A stretch of DNA of 64,000 nt, taken from the NCBI RefSeq assembly GCF_000716715.1, contig NZ_JNYJ01000021.1, positions 124,001-188,000 on the forward strand. Reading direction: 5' to 3'. Below the pieces are notes generated by a model. The model was not told the origin of the DNA. It worked only from the letters and a program-made list of their open reading frames with translations, and searched no databases. The position numbers were made by a program, and so were the translations under genes. Source of the DNA: Dactylosporangium aurantiacum. GTDB lineage: Bacteria > Actinomycetota > Actinomycetes > Mycobacteriales > Micromonosporaceae. Of this stretch, positions 8,317 to 16,949 are shown one piece after another (the first letter of the stretch is position 1; each line of letters starts with the position of its first letter).

Positions 8317-10617
8317 TCATGGATTCCTCCGCTCCAGCAGCGGTGGGTCGTGGACCGTCACCGGCGGTGGCGGGCCGGTCAGCGCGGCGACCTCGACCAG
8401 GGCGTGCTGGCCGGTGCAGCCCTGCGACAGCCGGGAGCTGGGCACGTCCGCCGTCAGCACGTTCGGGTTGCCGTGCACGCACAGCAGCCGCCCGCCGGGC
8501 TCCTCGACGGGGTCGAACCAGGCACCGGTCGGCAGCCGCACCACGCCGCGGCGCAGCCCGTCGTCGAGGACTGCCCCGGCGAGGCAGGCGCCCCGGTCGT
8601 TGAAGACCCGCACGACGTCGCCGTCGGCGATGCCCCGGTCGGCGGCGTCCGCGGGGTGCAGCCGCAGCGCCTCCCGGCCCGCGCGCTTGCCGGCGAGGCT
8701 GGTCGCGCCGACGTCGAGCTGGCTGTGCAGCCGGGTGGCGGGCTGGTTGGCGATGAGCAGCAGCGGGAACCGGGCGGCGGCCGGCCCGCCGAGCCACTCG
8801 TCGGGCTCCAGCCACACCGGGTGGCCGGGGCAGTCGGGGTAGCCGAAGCCGGCGACGGTCTCGGAGTACAGCTCGATCCGGCCGCTCGGGGTCCGCAGCG
8901 CCGTCCGGCCGGCCCGGAAGTCCTCCAGCAGCGTGAAGTGGGTCGGGCCGGGCGGCAGCTGGTAGTCGCCGGCGGCCCAGAACGCGTCGAAGTCCGGCAC
9001 GTCGTGGCCCTCGGCGCGCAGCTCGTCGCGCCAGCCGCCGTACAGGTGCCGCAGCCACTGCCACGGGGTGCGGCCCTCGGTGAACGTGTCGCCGAAGCCG
9101 AGCCGGTGCGCCAGGGCGGCGAGGATCGCGTGGTCGTCGCGGGCCTCGCCGACGGGGTCGACGGCGCGGTGCATCGCGATGAGGTGCGTGTCGCGGCGGC
9201 CGCCGCCGAGGTCGTCGCGTTCGAGGGTGGTCGTGCACGGCAGCACGATGTCGGCGTGCCGGGCGGTCGACGTCCAGTGCGGCTCGTGCACCACGACGGT
9301 GTCGGGGCGGCCGAACGCGGCCCGCAGGCGGGTCAGGTCCTGGTGGTGGTGGAAGGGGTTCCCACCGGCCCAGTACACGAGTCGTACGTCGGGATAGGTC
9401 CGTCGCTCGCCGTCGTAGTCGTACGGGTCGCCGGGCCGCAACAACATGTCGGCGACGCGGGCGACGGGGATGAACCCGCGGACCGGGTTGGCGCCCTGCG
9501 GCAGGGTCGGTAGGCGACGCTTGGGGCCGTGGTCGCCGACGTCGCCCATCGAGCCGTAGCCGTGACCGAAGCCGCCGCCGGGCAGCCCGATCTGGCCGAG
9601 CAGCGCGGCGAGGGCGATCCCCGCCCACACGGGCTGCTCGCCGTGCTGGGCGCGCTGCAGCGACCAGGTGACGGTGACCAGGGTCCGCGCGGCCGCCATC
9701 CGCCGGGCGAGGGCGCGGATGCCGGCGGCGTCGACGCCGCAGATCCCGGCGGCCCACGCGGCGTCCTTCACCACCCCGTCGGCGTGCCCGAGCAGGTACC
9801 CGCGGAAGGTGTCGAAGCCGGTGGTGTACCCGTCGAGGAACGCCCGGTCGTGCAGGTCCTCCACGACGAGGCTGTGCGCGAGGCCGAGCATGAGCGCGGT
9901 GTCGGTGCCGGGCACCACCGGCAGCCACTGTGCCCGCAGGTCCGCCGGCAGGTCGGCGCGCAGCGGGCTGACCAGCACCACCGGCACCCGCCGCTCGGCG
10001 AGCCGGCGCAGGTGGCCGTGGGCGGTGTGCCGGGTGACGCCGCCGGGCGTGACGGACAGGTTCTTCGCCGGGACGCCGCCGAACGCGACGAGCAGCTCCG
10101 TGTGCTCGGTGATCGTCGGCCACGACGACGCGTCGCGCAGCACGTCCTCGGCCTCGCCGACGACGTGCGGCAGCAGCACGAGCGACGTGCCGAGGCTGTA
10201 GGAGTTGCGGGAGCCCGTGTACCCGCCGAACCCGTTGAGGAAGCGGTGCAGCTGGCTCTGCGCGTGGTGGAACCGGCCGGCGCTGGCCCAGCCGTACGAG
10301 CCGCCGAAGACGGCCTCGTTGCCGTGCTCGCGCCGGACCCGGTCGAGCTCGGCGGCGAGCAGGTCCAGGGCGGTGTCCCAGTCGACCTCCACGTAGCCGT
10401 CGCGGCCGCGCCGGTCGGTGGGGCCGGGCCCGTCCTCCAGCCAGCCGCGCCGGATCGCCGGCCGCGCCACCCGGGTGCGGTGCCGCAGGCCGCCGGCGAC
10501 GTTGCCCAGCAGTGGCGACGGCGACGGGTCGGCGGGGTGCGGCTCGACGGCGAGCGCGCCGCCGGCGCCGGGCCGGACCCGGAACGCGCCCCAGTGGGAG
10601 GTGGTCGGGGTGCTCAT
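8317..10617 (-). CDS. Molybdopterin-dependent S/N-oxide reductase-like enzyme (BisC/DMSO reductase family)
   Basis: A 766-residue molybdopterin guanine dinucleotide enzyme of the BisC/TorA/DMSO-reductase type. It lacks the N-terminal CxxC iron-sulfur motif, as expected for this subgroup. 'SYGWASAGRFHHAQSQLHRF' (about 107-126) matches the DMSO-reductase active-site Tyr/Trp region. 'SRNSYSLGTS' (about 136-145) contains the predicted Mo-ligand Ser141. Downstream are 'GGNPFHHHQD', 'TTTLERDDLGG' and the C-terminal cofactor-binding barrel. No Tat signal is visible, suggesting a cytoplasmic location like BisC. It could reduce a sulfoxide or N-oxide imported by the adjacent ABC system. The stop at 8317 lies 86 bp from the next gene; the ATG at 10617 overlaps the preceding stop. 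Confidence 0.85.
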   Translation of the reverse strand: MSTPTTSHWGAFRVRPGAGGALAVEPHPADPSPSPLLGNVAGGLRHRTRVARPAIRRGWLEDGPGPTDRRGRDGYVEVDWDTALDLLAAELDRVRREHGNEAVFGGSYGWASAGRFHHAQSQLHRFLNGFGGYTGSRNSYSLGTSLVLLPHVVGEAEDVLRDASSWPTITEHTELLVAFGGVPAKNLSVTPGGVTRHTAHGHLRRLAERRVPVVLVSPLRADLPADLRAQWLPVVPGTDTALMLGLAHSLVVEDLHDRAFLDGYTTGFDTFRGYLLGHADGVVKDAAWAAGICGVDAAGIRALARRMAAARTLVTVTWSLQRAQHGEQPVWAGIALAALLGQIGLPGGGFGHGYGSMGDVGDHGPKRRLPTLPQGANPVRGFIPVARVADMLLRPGDPYDYDGERRTYPDVRLVYWAGGNPFHHHQDLTRLRAAFGRPDTVVVHEPHWTSTARHADIVLPCTTTLERDDLGGGRRDTHLIAMHRAVDPVGEARDDHAILAALAHRLGFGDTFTEGRTPWQWLRHLYGGWRDELRAEGHDVPDFDAFWAAGDYQLPPGPTHFTLLEDFRAGRTALRTPSGRIELYSETVAGFGYPDCPGHPVWLEPDEWLGGPAAARFPLLLIANQPATRLHSQLDVGATSLAGKRAGREALRLHPADAADRGIADGDVVRVFNDRGACLAGAVLDDGLRRGVVRLPTGAWFDPVEEPGGRLLCVHGNPNVLTADVPSSRLSQGCTGQHALVEVAALTGPPPPVTVHDPPLLERRNP

Positions 10618-11585
10618 CGGGCGCCGGCCGCCAGCTGCGCCCGCCACGCGCCGGCGTGGTGGCACGCGACCTGCCACGCGTCGCCGGTGGTGGGCGGGGC
10701 GGTGACGCAGGCCGGGGTCGCGAAGGGGCACCGCGGCGCGTACGGGCACGCGCCGGCCCCGAACGCGGCGGCCGGCGTGTGCTCCGGTGCCGGCCGCAGC
10801 GCCCGCGCCGGGATCGGGTGCTCCCGGCGGACGCTGGGCGCCGACGCGGTGAGCAGCGCCGTGTACGGGTGCCGGGGCTCGCTCAGCACCCGCTCGATCG
10901 GGCCCTGCTCGACGAGGCGCCCGCCGTACAGGACGGCGACCCGGTCGGCGATCCCGGCCAGGGAGCTCAGGTCGTGGGAGATGACGACGACCGTCACCCC
11001 GGCCCTGTCCCGCAGGTCGGCGAGGAGCCGCAGCACGTGGTTGCGGTTGGACGCGTCGAGGGCGCTGACCGGCTCGTCGCACAGCAGCAGCCGCGGGTCG
11101 AGGGCGACGGCGCGGGCCAGCAGCACCCGCTGCCGCTGGCCGCCGGAGATCTGCCCGGGCAGCCGGTCGGCGAGCGCCGGGTCGAGACCGACCTGGACCA
11201 GGGCGGCGGTGACCTTGGCGTCGATCGCGGTCCGGTCCAGGACCCCGGCGACGGTGAGCCCTTCGGCGACGATCCGCGCGACGGTGTGCTGCGGGTCGAG
11301 GGCGCGCAGCGGGTCCTGGAACACGTACTGGACCTGGCCGGTGCGCCGCCACGCGCGCAGCGCCGGGCCGCGCAGCGCGGTGAGGTCGGTGCCGTCGAAC
11401 GTGATCCGGCCGGCGCGCACCGGTGCCGCGCCGACGACCGCCCGGGCGAGGGTGGTCTTGCCGGAGCCGGTCTCGCCGATGACACCGAGGATCTCCCCCG
11501 CCCGTACCCGCAGCGACAGGTCCGCCAGGACCCGGTGCCGGTCGAACGTGACGTCCAGCCCGTCGACCACCAGTACGTCGCTCAT
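10614..11585 (-). CDS. Oligopeptide/dipeptide-type ABC transporter ATPase (OppF-like)
   Basis: A 323-residue ATP-binding subunit. It carries Walker A 'GETGSGKTTLAR', Q-loop 'YVFQDPLRALDP', signature 'ISGGQRQRVLLARA', Walker B 'LLLCDEPVSALD', and the C-terminal Opp/Dpp extension with Cys-rich 'CPYAPRCPFATPAC'. That last motif is typical of iron-sulfur-type Opp/Dpp ATPases. It pairs with the second ATPase encoded immediately upstream (ATGA overlap) to energise import of the ligand held by the lipoprotein at 14408-15937. It lies between the transporter genes and the molybdoenzyme, linking uptake to oxidoreduction. Confidence 0.9.
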   Translation of the reverse strand: MSDVLVVDGLDVTFDRHRVLADLSLRVRAGEILGVIGETGSGKTTLARAVVGAAPVRAGRITFDGTDLTALRGPALRAWRRTGQVQYVFQDPLRALDPQHTVARIVAEGLTVAGVLDRTAIDAKVTAALVQVGLDPALADRLPGQISGGQRQRVLLARAVALDPRLLLCDEPVSALDASNRNHVLRLLADLRDRAGVTVVVISHDLSSLAGIADRVAVLYGGRLVEQGPIERVLSEPRHPYTALLTASAPSVRREHPIPARALRPAPEHTPAAAFGAGACPYAPRCPFATPACVTAPPTTGDAWQVACHHAGAWRAQLAAGAR

Positions 11586-12562
11586 GCGCCCACCAGCTCC
11601 AGGGTCGCGGCCCGGTGGCACCGGACCTGACGGTCGTCCACGGTGGACAGTGGGACGGGGGTGGCGCAGGTGTCGGTGGCGTGCGCGCAGCGGGCCGCGA
11701 ACCGGCAGCCGGCCGGCATCGCGCCGGGCTCCGGCGGCCGGCCGGGGATGACCTCCAGGTCGCGGCGGCGCCAGTCGCCGAGGGACGCGACGCGCAGCAG
11801 CGCCTCCGTGTACGGGTGCCGCGGGCTGGCGATCACCTCGGCCGTCGGGCCCTGCTCGACGATCTCGCCGGCGTAGAAGACCGCGACCCGGTCGCAGACC
11901 TCGGCGACGACGGCCAGGTCGTGGCTGACGAGCAGCAGCGCCAGGCCGCGCGTCTCGCGCAGGTGCCGCAGCAGCTCGAGGACCTCGGCCTGCACGGCGG
12001 CGTCGAGGGCGGTGGTGGCCTCGTCGGCGACGAGCAGCTCCGGCTCGCCGGCGACGGCGATGGCGATGAGGGCCCGCTGCAGCATGCCGCCGGACAGCTC
12101 GTGCGGGTACTGGTCGAACACCGCCGCCGGCCGGCGCAGCCCCATCGCGGCGAGCAGCTCGACGGCGGCGGCGCGGGTCAGGCCGCGGCGCAGGCCGCGC
12201 TTGAGCCGCAGCTGCTCGGCGAGCTGCCGGCCGACGGTCAGCGACGGGTTCAGGTAGGAGGCCGGGTCCTGGAACACGGCGGCGAGCCGGTTGCCCCGCA
12301 CCGCGTCCCAGCCGCGCCGGTCGAGCCCGGTGAGGTCGGTGGGGTCCGGGTCGCCGCCGAGGTGGATGGTGCCGCCGGTGACCGCGACGCCGGGTGGCAG
12401 GACGCCGAGGACGGCGCGGCAGGTGAGGGTCTTGCCGGAGCCGGACTCGCCGACCAGCCCGACGGACCCGCCCCGTTCGATGGCGAACGACACGGCCCGG
12501 ACGGCCTCGTGGCCAGCGCCGACGGACACGTGCAGATTTTCGACCCGCAGGACAGGATTCAT
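11582..12562 (-). CDS. Oligopeptide/dipeptide-type ABC transporter ATPase (OppD-like)
   Basis: A 326-residue ABC ATPase. It has Walker A 'GESGSGKTLTCRAVLG', Q-loop 'VFQDPASYLNPSLTVG', signature 'LSGGMLQRALIAIA', Walker B 'LLVADEATTALD', and the Opp/Dpp C-terminal domain with 'CRFAARCAHATDTC'. It forms the heterodimeric motor with the OppF-like subunit. ATG 12562 overlaps the stop of the permease gene by 4 bp and the stop overlaps the next start, showing tight translational coupling within the operon. Confidence 0.9.
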   Translation of the reverse strand: MNPVLRVENLHVSVGAGHEAVRAVSFAIERGGSVGLVGESGSGKTLTCRAVLGVLPPGVAVTGGTIHLGGDPDPTDLTGLDRRGWDAVRGNRLAAVFQDPASYLNPSLTVGRQLAEQLRLKRGLRRGLTRAAAVELLAAMGLRRPAAVFDQYPHELSGGMLQRALIAIAVAGEPELLVADEATTALDAAVQAEVLELLRHLRETRGLALLLVSHDLAVVAEVCDRVAVFYAGEIVEQGPTAEVIASPRHPYTEALLRVASLGDWRRRDLEVIPGRPPEPGAMPAGCRFAARCAHATDTCATPVPLSTVDDRQVRCHRAATLELVGA

Positions 12563-13395
12563 GCCGCACCGCCGGGGCGGATCGCGTCGGCGAGGGCGTT
12601 GAGCGCGGCGACCGCCAGCATGATCAGGGCGGCCGGGATGACCGGCGCCCACGGCTGCTGGGCGAGGAACCCGAGCTCGCTGGCGAGGACGCCGCCCCAC
12701 GTCGGTGCCGGCGGCTGGACGCCGATGCCCAGGAACGTCAGCGAGGACACGGCGAGCAGCGCCCCGCCGGTCGCCTGCGCGGCGGTGACGGCGACGGTCG
12801 GCACGACCTTGCCCCACACGTGGGTGCGCAGGATCCGCCACCGGGAGGCGCCGAACAGCTCGGCGGCCTCGACGTACTGGGCGCGGGTGAGGCTGAGCCC
12901 CGCCGCGCGGGTGACCCGGAAGAACAGCGGCGCGAACAGCACGCCGATGGCGACCATCGCCTGGCTGAGGCCGTTGCCGAGGACGCCGGTGACGGCGATG
13001 GCGAAGACGATGAACGGCAGCGTCATGACCGCGTCGACGGCGCGCAGCAGCACCCACTCGGCGCCGCGGCCGAGCCACAGCGACGCCAGGCCCGGCAGGA
13101 CGCCGAGGGCGAGGCCGACGCCGACGCTCTGCAGGGCGGCGACGACGGTGGTGCCGGTGCCGGCGAGCAGCCGGCTGAACACGTCGCGGCCGAGGTAGTC
13201 GGTGCCGAACGGGTGGGCGGAGCTGGGCCCGCGCAACGCCAGGTCCGGGTCCTGCAGCAGCGGGTCGTGCGGCGCGACCGCGCCGCCGGCCACGGCGAGG
13301 AACGCGACGACGGCGAGCACGGCGACCGCGAAGCGGACCGACGGTTGCCACCGCCACCGGCGCGCGGACGGCCGGGCGGCCGTGAGCGTGCTCAT
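12559..13395 (-). CDS. ABC transporter permease (DppC-like)
   Basis: A 278-residue inner-membrane permease with about six hydrophobic segments. It shows the DppC/OppC N-terminal signature 'HPFGTDYLGRDVFSRLLAG' and the BPD_transp_1 EAA loop 'YVEAAELFGASRWRILRTHV'. It forms the translocation channel with the DppB-like partner. A 4-bp overlap with the neighbouring genes on both sides indicates one transcript. Confidence 0.9.
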   Translation of the reverse strand: MSTLTAARPSARRWRWQPSVRFAVAVLAVVAFLAVAGGAVAPHDPLLQDPDLALRGPSSAHPFGTDYLGRDVFSRLLAGTGTTVVAALQSVGVGLALGVLPGLASLWLGRGAEWVLLRAVDAVMTLPFIVFAIAVTGVLGNGLSQAMVAIGVLFAPLFFRVTRAAGLSLTRAQYVEAAELFGASRWRILRTHVWGKVVPTVAVTAAQATGGALLAVSSLTFLGIGVQPPAPTWGGVLASELGFLAQQPWAPVIPAALIMLAVAALNALADAIRPGGAA

Positions 13396-14411
13396 CGCTT
13401 GCCCTGCGGGGTGAGGCGCAGCACCGCGACGTTGACGAGGGTGTTGCAGATCAGCACGACGGTGACGGTGACGAGCAGGGTGCCCTGGATGAGCGGGATG
13501 TCGTGCTGGTTGGACGCCTGCAGGGCGAGCTGGGCCAGCCCCGGCAGGTTGAAGATCTTCTCGGTGACGACGGCGCCGCCGAGGACCATCGGCACGCCCA
13601 TGCCCAGGACGGTGAGGGCGGGACCGATCGCGTTGCGCAGCGCGTGGCGGAACAGCACCCGGCGGGCGCCGAGGCCGCGCACGACGGCGCCGGTGACGTA
13701 GTTCTCGCCGAGCTGCCCGACCAGCGACGTGCGCAGCTGCCGGGCGATGGACGCGGCGATGTCGAGGCTGAGCGCGAGCGCGGGCAGGATCGCGAAGCGC
13801 AGCCACTGCCCGACGCCCTGCTCGAGGGGGACGTAGCCGCCCGCCGGCAGCGCCTTGAGCAGCACGGAGCACACCACGATGAGGCCGATGCCGAGCACGA
13901 ACGGCGGCAGCGTGCCGAGCCCGGAGGCGACGGCGGTGACGGCCCGGTCCAGCCGGCTGCCCTGGCGCAGCGCGGCGGCGATGCCGGCGGCACCGCCGAT
14001 GAGCACGGCGAGCAGCACGGCGAGGCCGGCGAGGGCGAGGTCGACGGGCAGCGCCGCGAAGATGCTGTCGGCGACGGGGATGGTGGTGAAGTAGGACCGG
14101 CCGAGGTCGCCCCGCAGCGCGGAGCACAGCCAGTCGAGGTACTGCACCGGCAGCGGCCGGTCGAGGCCGAACTCGTGGTTCATCCGGGCGATGTCGTCCG
14201 GGGTGGCGGTCTCGCCGAGGACCGCGGCGGCCGGGTTGCTCGGTGACAGCGCGCCGAGCCCGAACGTCAGCAGCGACGAGAACACGAACACGACCACGGG
14301 CGTGGCGAGGGTACCGATCCAGCGCCGGGACCGCCGGGGCCGCGGCTCGTCCGGTGCCGCGGCCGGGACCGGCCGGACGAGGTCCGGCGGCCGGGAGAGC
14401 AGCGTGGTCAT
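13392..14411 (-). CDS. ABC transporter permease (DppB-like)
   Basis: A 339-residue permease. It has a hydrophobic N-terminal helix after an Arg-rich cytoplasmic tail, the DppB pattern 'IARMNHEFGLDRPLPVQYLDWL' (in part), 'DLGRSYFTTIPVADSI', the EAA-like loop 'VVRGLGARRVLFRHALRNA' and 'GGAVVTEKIFNLPGL'. The N-terminal cytoplasmic stretch (about 30 residues, Pro/Arg-rich) is longer than usual for the family. ATG 14411 overlaps the stop of the binding-protein gene. Confidence 0.9.
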   Translation of the reverse strand: MTTLLSRPPDLVRPVPAAAPDEPRPRRSRRWIGTLATPVVVFVFSSLLTFGLGALSPSNPAAAVLGETATPDDIARMNHEFGLDRPLPVQYLDWLCSALRGDLGRSYFTTIPVADSIFAALPVDLALAGLAVLLAVLIGGAAGIAAALRQGSRLDRAVTAVASGLGTLPPFVLGIGLIVVCSVLLKALPAGGYVPLEQGVGQWLRFAILPALALSLDIAASIARQLRTSLVGQLGENYVTGAVVRGLGARRVLFRHALRNAIGPALTVLGMGVPMVLGGAVVTEKIFNLPGLAQLALQASNQHDIPLIQGTLLVTVTVVLICNTLVNVAVLRLTPQGKR

Positions 14412-15937
14412 GACACGGTCACCCCTTCGAAGCGCTGGACGACGGTGAACTCGGGAATCGCCGACACGTTGGCGCGGCGGGCGAGGATCCGGGGCACGCT
14501 GTACAGGAAGACGTTGGGCATCGACTTCACCGCGACCGCGGTGGCCGCCTGCAGCACGCTCGGGTAGGTCGGGTCGTCCAGCGGCGTCCGGCTCACCTTG
14601 GCCAGGGCGTCGGCGAGCTCCGGCGGGGTCTGCCGCCCGGGGTTCATCAGGCCCTCCTTGCCGAACAGCACCTGGAACGCCTGCACGGCGGAGTCCCGGC
14701 CGGCGAACTGGTCGACGAAGAGGGCCTTGCTGTGCTGCACGTACACCAGCTGCGTGGCCTGCGCCTGCGGGATGACCTCGATGGTGGCCTTGAAGCCGGC
14801 GGCGTTGAGCTGCGACTGCAGCTGCTCGGGCACGCCCTCGGCCTTGGCGGTGGTGATGACGACGTCGACCGGCGAGGTGCCGTAGCTGGACTGTGCCAGC
14901 AGCTGCTTCGCCTTCGCGGGGTCGTACTGGTAGATGCCTTCGAGGCTGTTGCTGTAGCCGGCGTAGCCCTTCGGGAACGGCTGGTAGGCGACCTCGCCGT
15001 GGCCGAACTGGGCGGTCTTGAGCAGCGCGGCGCGGTCCACGGCGTAGCGCAGCGCCTCGGTGACCTTCGGGTCGTCGAACGGCTTCTTGGTGATGTTGAC
15101 GTCGAGGACCGCGACGACCAGTGACGGGATCACCTGCACCCGCAGGCCGGCGGCCTTGGCGGCCTCGACCTGGCCGCCGGGGATCTGGGCGACGTCGTAC
15201 TGCCCGGACTGCAGGGCGGCCACCACGGTGGCGGGCTCCGGCAGCGGGTACGCCTCGAACCCGGCGAGCTTGATGCTGGCCGCGTCCCAGTAGTCGGGGT
15301 TGCGGGTGAGGACGGCCTTGGCGTTCTGCACGTACGAGGTGAGGGTGAACGGCCCGGCGCCGACGGGCTTCGTCGCCAGCGCTGCGGCGTCGGCGGCGAT
15401 CGCGGCCGGACTGACGATCATGCCGGTCTTGCCGGCGAGCAGGTTCGGGATCTGGTAGTCGGGCTGGGCGAGGCCGAGGACCACGGTGGTGGCGTCGGGC
15501 GCGGTCACCGATCTGACGTTGGCCAGCTGCGCGGCGACGAGCGACTTGGGGAAGTCCCGGCCGCGTTCGAGGCTCTGCTTCACCGCGTCGGCGTCCAGGG
15601 CGGTGCCGTCGCTGAACTTGAGGCCCGGCCGCAGCGTGAACGTCAGGGTGGTGCCGGCGCTGTCGTACGTCCAGCCGGTGGCGAGCGCCGGGACGGCGTT
15701 GCCCTTCTCGTCGAGCTTGGTGAGGCCGGCGTACACGAGCGACAGCAGGTGCACGTCCCAGCCGGCGGACGAGGTGACCGGGTCCCAGCTGGTGACGCTG
15801 GACCAGCCCCACTTGAGGGTGCCGCCGGCGGTGCCGGGGGCCGCGACCGTCCCGTCACCGCAGGCGGCGAGCAGGGTCGCGGTGCCGGCGGCGGCACCGA
15901 GTCCGAGGAACGACCTGCGGGTCAGCGATGAGCTCAT
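14408..15937 (-). CDS. ABC transporter substrate-binding lipoprotein (SBP family 5)
   Basis: A 509-residue extracytoplasmic solute receptor. With the ATG at 15937 the N-terminus reads TRRSFLGLG followed by a hydrophobic stretch and lipobox LLAAC (Cys26), consistent with a Tat-exported lipoprotein. Mature-domain hallmarks of family 5 are 'GWTYDSAGTTLTFTLRPGLKF' (in part), 'PVGAGPFTLTSY', 'RNPDYWD' and 'ALRYAVDRAALL'. It delivers the ligand to the permeases and ATPases that follow. A longer frame to 15988 would add 17 residues ahead of the signal peptide and is unlikely. It is the first gene of the organosulfur-type operon; the ligand is unknown. Confidence 0.88.
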   Translation of the reverse strand: MSSSLTRRSFLGLGAAAGTATLLAACGDGTVAAPGTAGGTLKWGWSSVTSWDPVTSSAGWDVHLLSLVYAGLTKLDEKGNAVPALATGWTYDSAGTTLTFTLRPGLKFSDGTALDADAVKQSLERGRDFPKSLVAAQLANVRSVTAPDATTVVLGLAQPDYQIPNLLAGKTGMIVSPAAIAADAAALATKPVGAGPFTLTSYVQNAKAVLTRNPDYWDAASIKLAGFEAYPLPEPATVVAALQSGQYDVAQIPGGQVEAAKAAGLRVQVIPSLVVAVLDVNITKKPFDDPKVTEALRYAVDRAALLKTAQFGHGEVAYQPFPKGYAGYSNSLEGIYQYDPAKAKQLLAQSSYGTSPVDVVITTAKAEGVPEQLQSQLNAAGFKATIEVIPQAQATQLVYVQHSKALFVDQFAGRDSAVQAFQVLFGKEGLMNPGRQTPPELADALAKVSRTPLDDPTYPSVLQAATAVAVKSMPNVFLYSVPRILARRANVSAIPEFTVVQRFEGVTVS

Positions 15938-16268
15938 GGGGACGGAAGCCTTTCCAGGGAACGGAGGGTGCGCGGAGCCGTCCGCCACGCCGGCCCGGTG
16001 TGCTGCGGGCGCGCGGCGGCTGGGTGGGGTCGCTTCGGTGGGTGCGCGGGGGCCCGCGGCACGGCGGCGTGCCCGGCGGGCGGGTGGATCGACGGTGACT
16101 TATCGACAGAGGGCGCTTGCCGTGCGCCTGAGGTCGACGTAGCGACGAACTACGCCGGGGTGGGTCGATGTCATGTGCCCATCATGGGGACGCCGCCGAA
16201 CTCACGTCAATAGCCATCTGGAAGTGTCCTATGCTTCGAGACAAATCCGATGGTTTTTATAGGAGTTA
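15938..16268. promoter_or_regulatory. 331-bp leader/promoter region of the transporter operon
   Basis: This noncoding gap precedes the binding-protein gene and follows the DsbA-like gene, both on the minus strand. Its right end (16200-16265) is an AT-richer island unusual for this genome, with a TTGACG hexamer on the minus strand near 16211-16206. Read on the minus strand, CCTAT (16263-16259), CCATC (16253-16249), ATAGG (16232-16228) and GATGG (16218-16214) alternate so that an H-type pseudoknot with two 5-bp stems is possible. That structure may be chance. No known SAM, cobalamin or Moco riboswitch consensus was recognised by eye. Confidence 0.35.
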
Positions 16269-16949
16269 TCAGGCCGGGGCGACCCGTTCGGCCGCGTCCA
16301 GGTACTGCCGCAGCGGGCGCCATCCCGGCACGATCTGCCTGCCCAGGGGGCCTTCGAAGAGCAGCGTCGGCAGCGCGTACCGCAGACCGCCGTCGATCTC
16401 CTTGGCCGCGCCGCAGTGTGGGCCGGGCGCCGTGAGGCCGATCACCTCGGGCGCCGGGCGGCGGGTCTCCAACCAGTCGGCGCGCACGGCGGCGGCGACC
16501 TCCGGCGACGCCAGGTCGCGCGCCAGGCGGGCCAGGTCCAGCCCGGGGACCGCCGCCGCGGCGGCCAGGACCCGCTCGGGGGTGTCAGCGGGCTCGCCGC
16601 GCAGGAACATGGCCTCGCGGAGCCGGCGCAGGACCACGTCCTCCAGCCCCTGCCGGGCGGCGGCCTTCGCGCCGAGCGACGCCGGCCACGAGCTCACCGC
16701 GACCCGCTCCAGGCGCGCCGGGCAGGGCGCGCCGGTGTGGCCCGACACGTCGCGCACGAAGCGGTGGTACCAGGCGGCCTCCGCGTCGGGATCCGGCGGC
16801 GGGTCGTCGTCGAGGTCGAACAGGATGCCGTACACCCGCCGCCAGCGGAAGCGGGCCGCGGTCAGCTCCCGCAGCCGCCGGAACGTCGGCTCCGAGCCCC
16901 AGGCCCAGGGGCACATCGGGTCGGTGTACTCGACGACGGTGGGCGTCAC
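16269..16949 (-). CDS. DsbA-family thioredoxin-like protein, single-Cys CPWA motif
   Basis: A 226-residue protein whose GTG at 16949 overlaps the cupin stop (GTGA). The start 'TPTVVEYTDPMCPWAWGSEP' is a thioredoxin-fold strand followed by an active-site-like CPWA. The second Cys of a CxxC is absent, so ordinary disulfide exchange is unlikely. An alpha-helical insertion follows, then 'GPHCGAAKEIDGGLRYALPTLLFEG' (in part), where the Leu-Pro-Thr resembles the cis-Pro loop. Relatives include FrnE/HCCA-isomerase-like and Spx-adaptor-like DsbA proteins. No signal peptide is visible, so it is probably cytoplasmic. A role in thiol chemistry or stress adaptation is inference. Confidence 0.7.
   Translation of the reverse strand: MTPTVVEYTDPMCPWAWGSEPTFRRLRELTAARFRWRRVYGILFDLDDDPPPDPDAEAAWYHRFVRDVSGHTGAPCPARLERVAVSSWPASLGAKAAARQGLEDVVLRRLREAMFLRGEPADTPERVLAAAAAVPGLDLARLARDLASPEVAAAVRADWLETRRPAPEVIGLTAPGPHCGAAKEIDGGLRYALPTLLFEGPLGRQIVPGWRPLRQYLDAAERVAPA

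Noticed and set aside
9529..11751. 740-codon plus-strand open frame opposite the molybdoenzyme and ATPase genes
   Set aside because: It crosses three coupled minus-strand genes with strong family motifs. Its translation has only low-complexity composition.
15938..16268. SAM-type riboswitch before the sulfur-type operon
   Set aside because: No SAM-I, SAM-II or SAM-IV consensus could be recognised by eye. Only a weak generic pseudoknot possibility remains.
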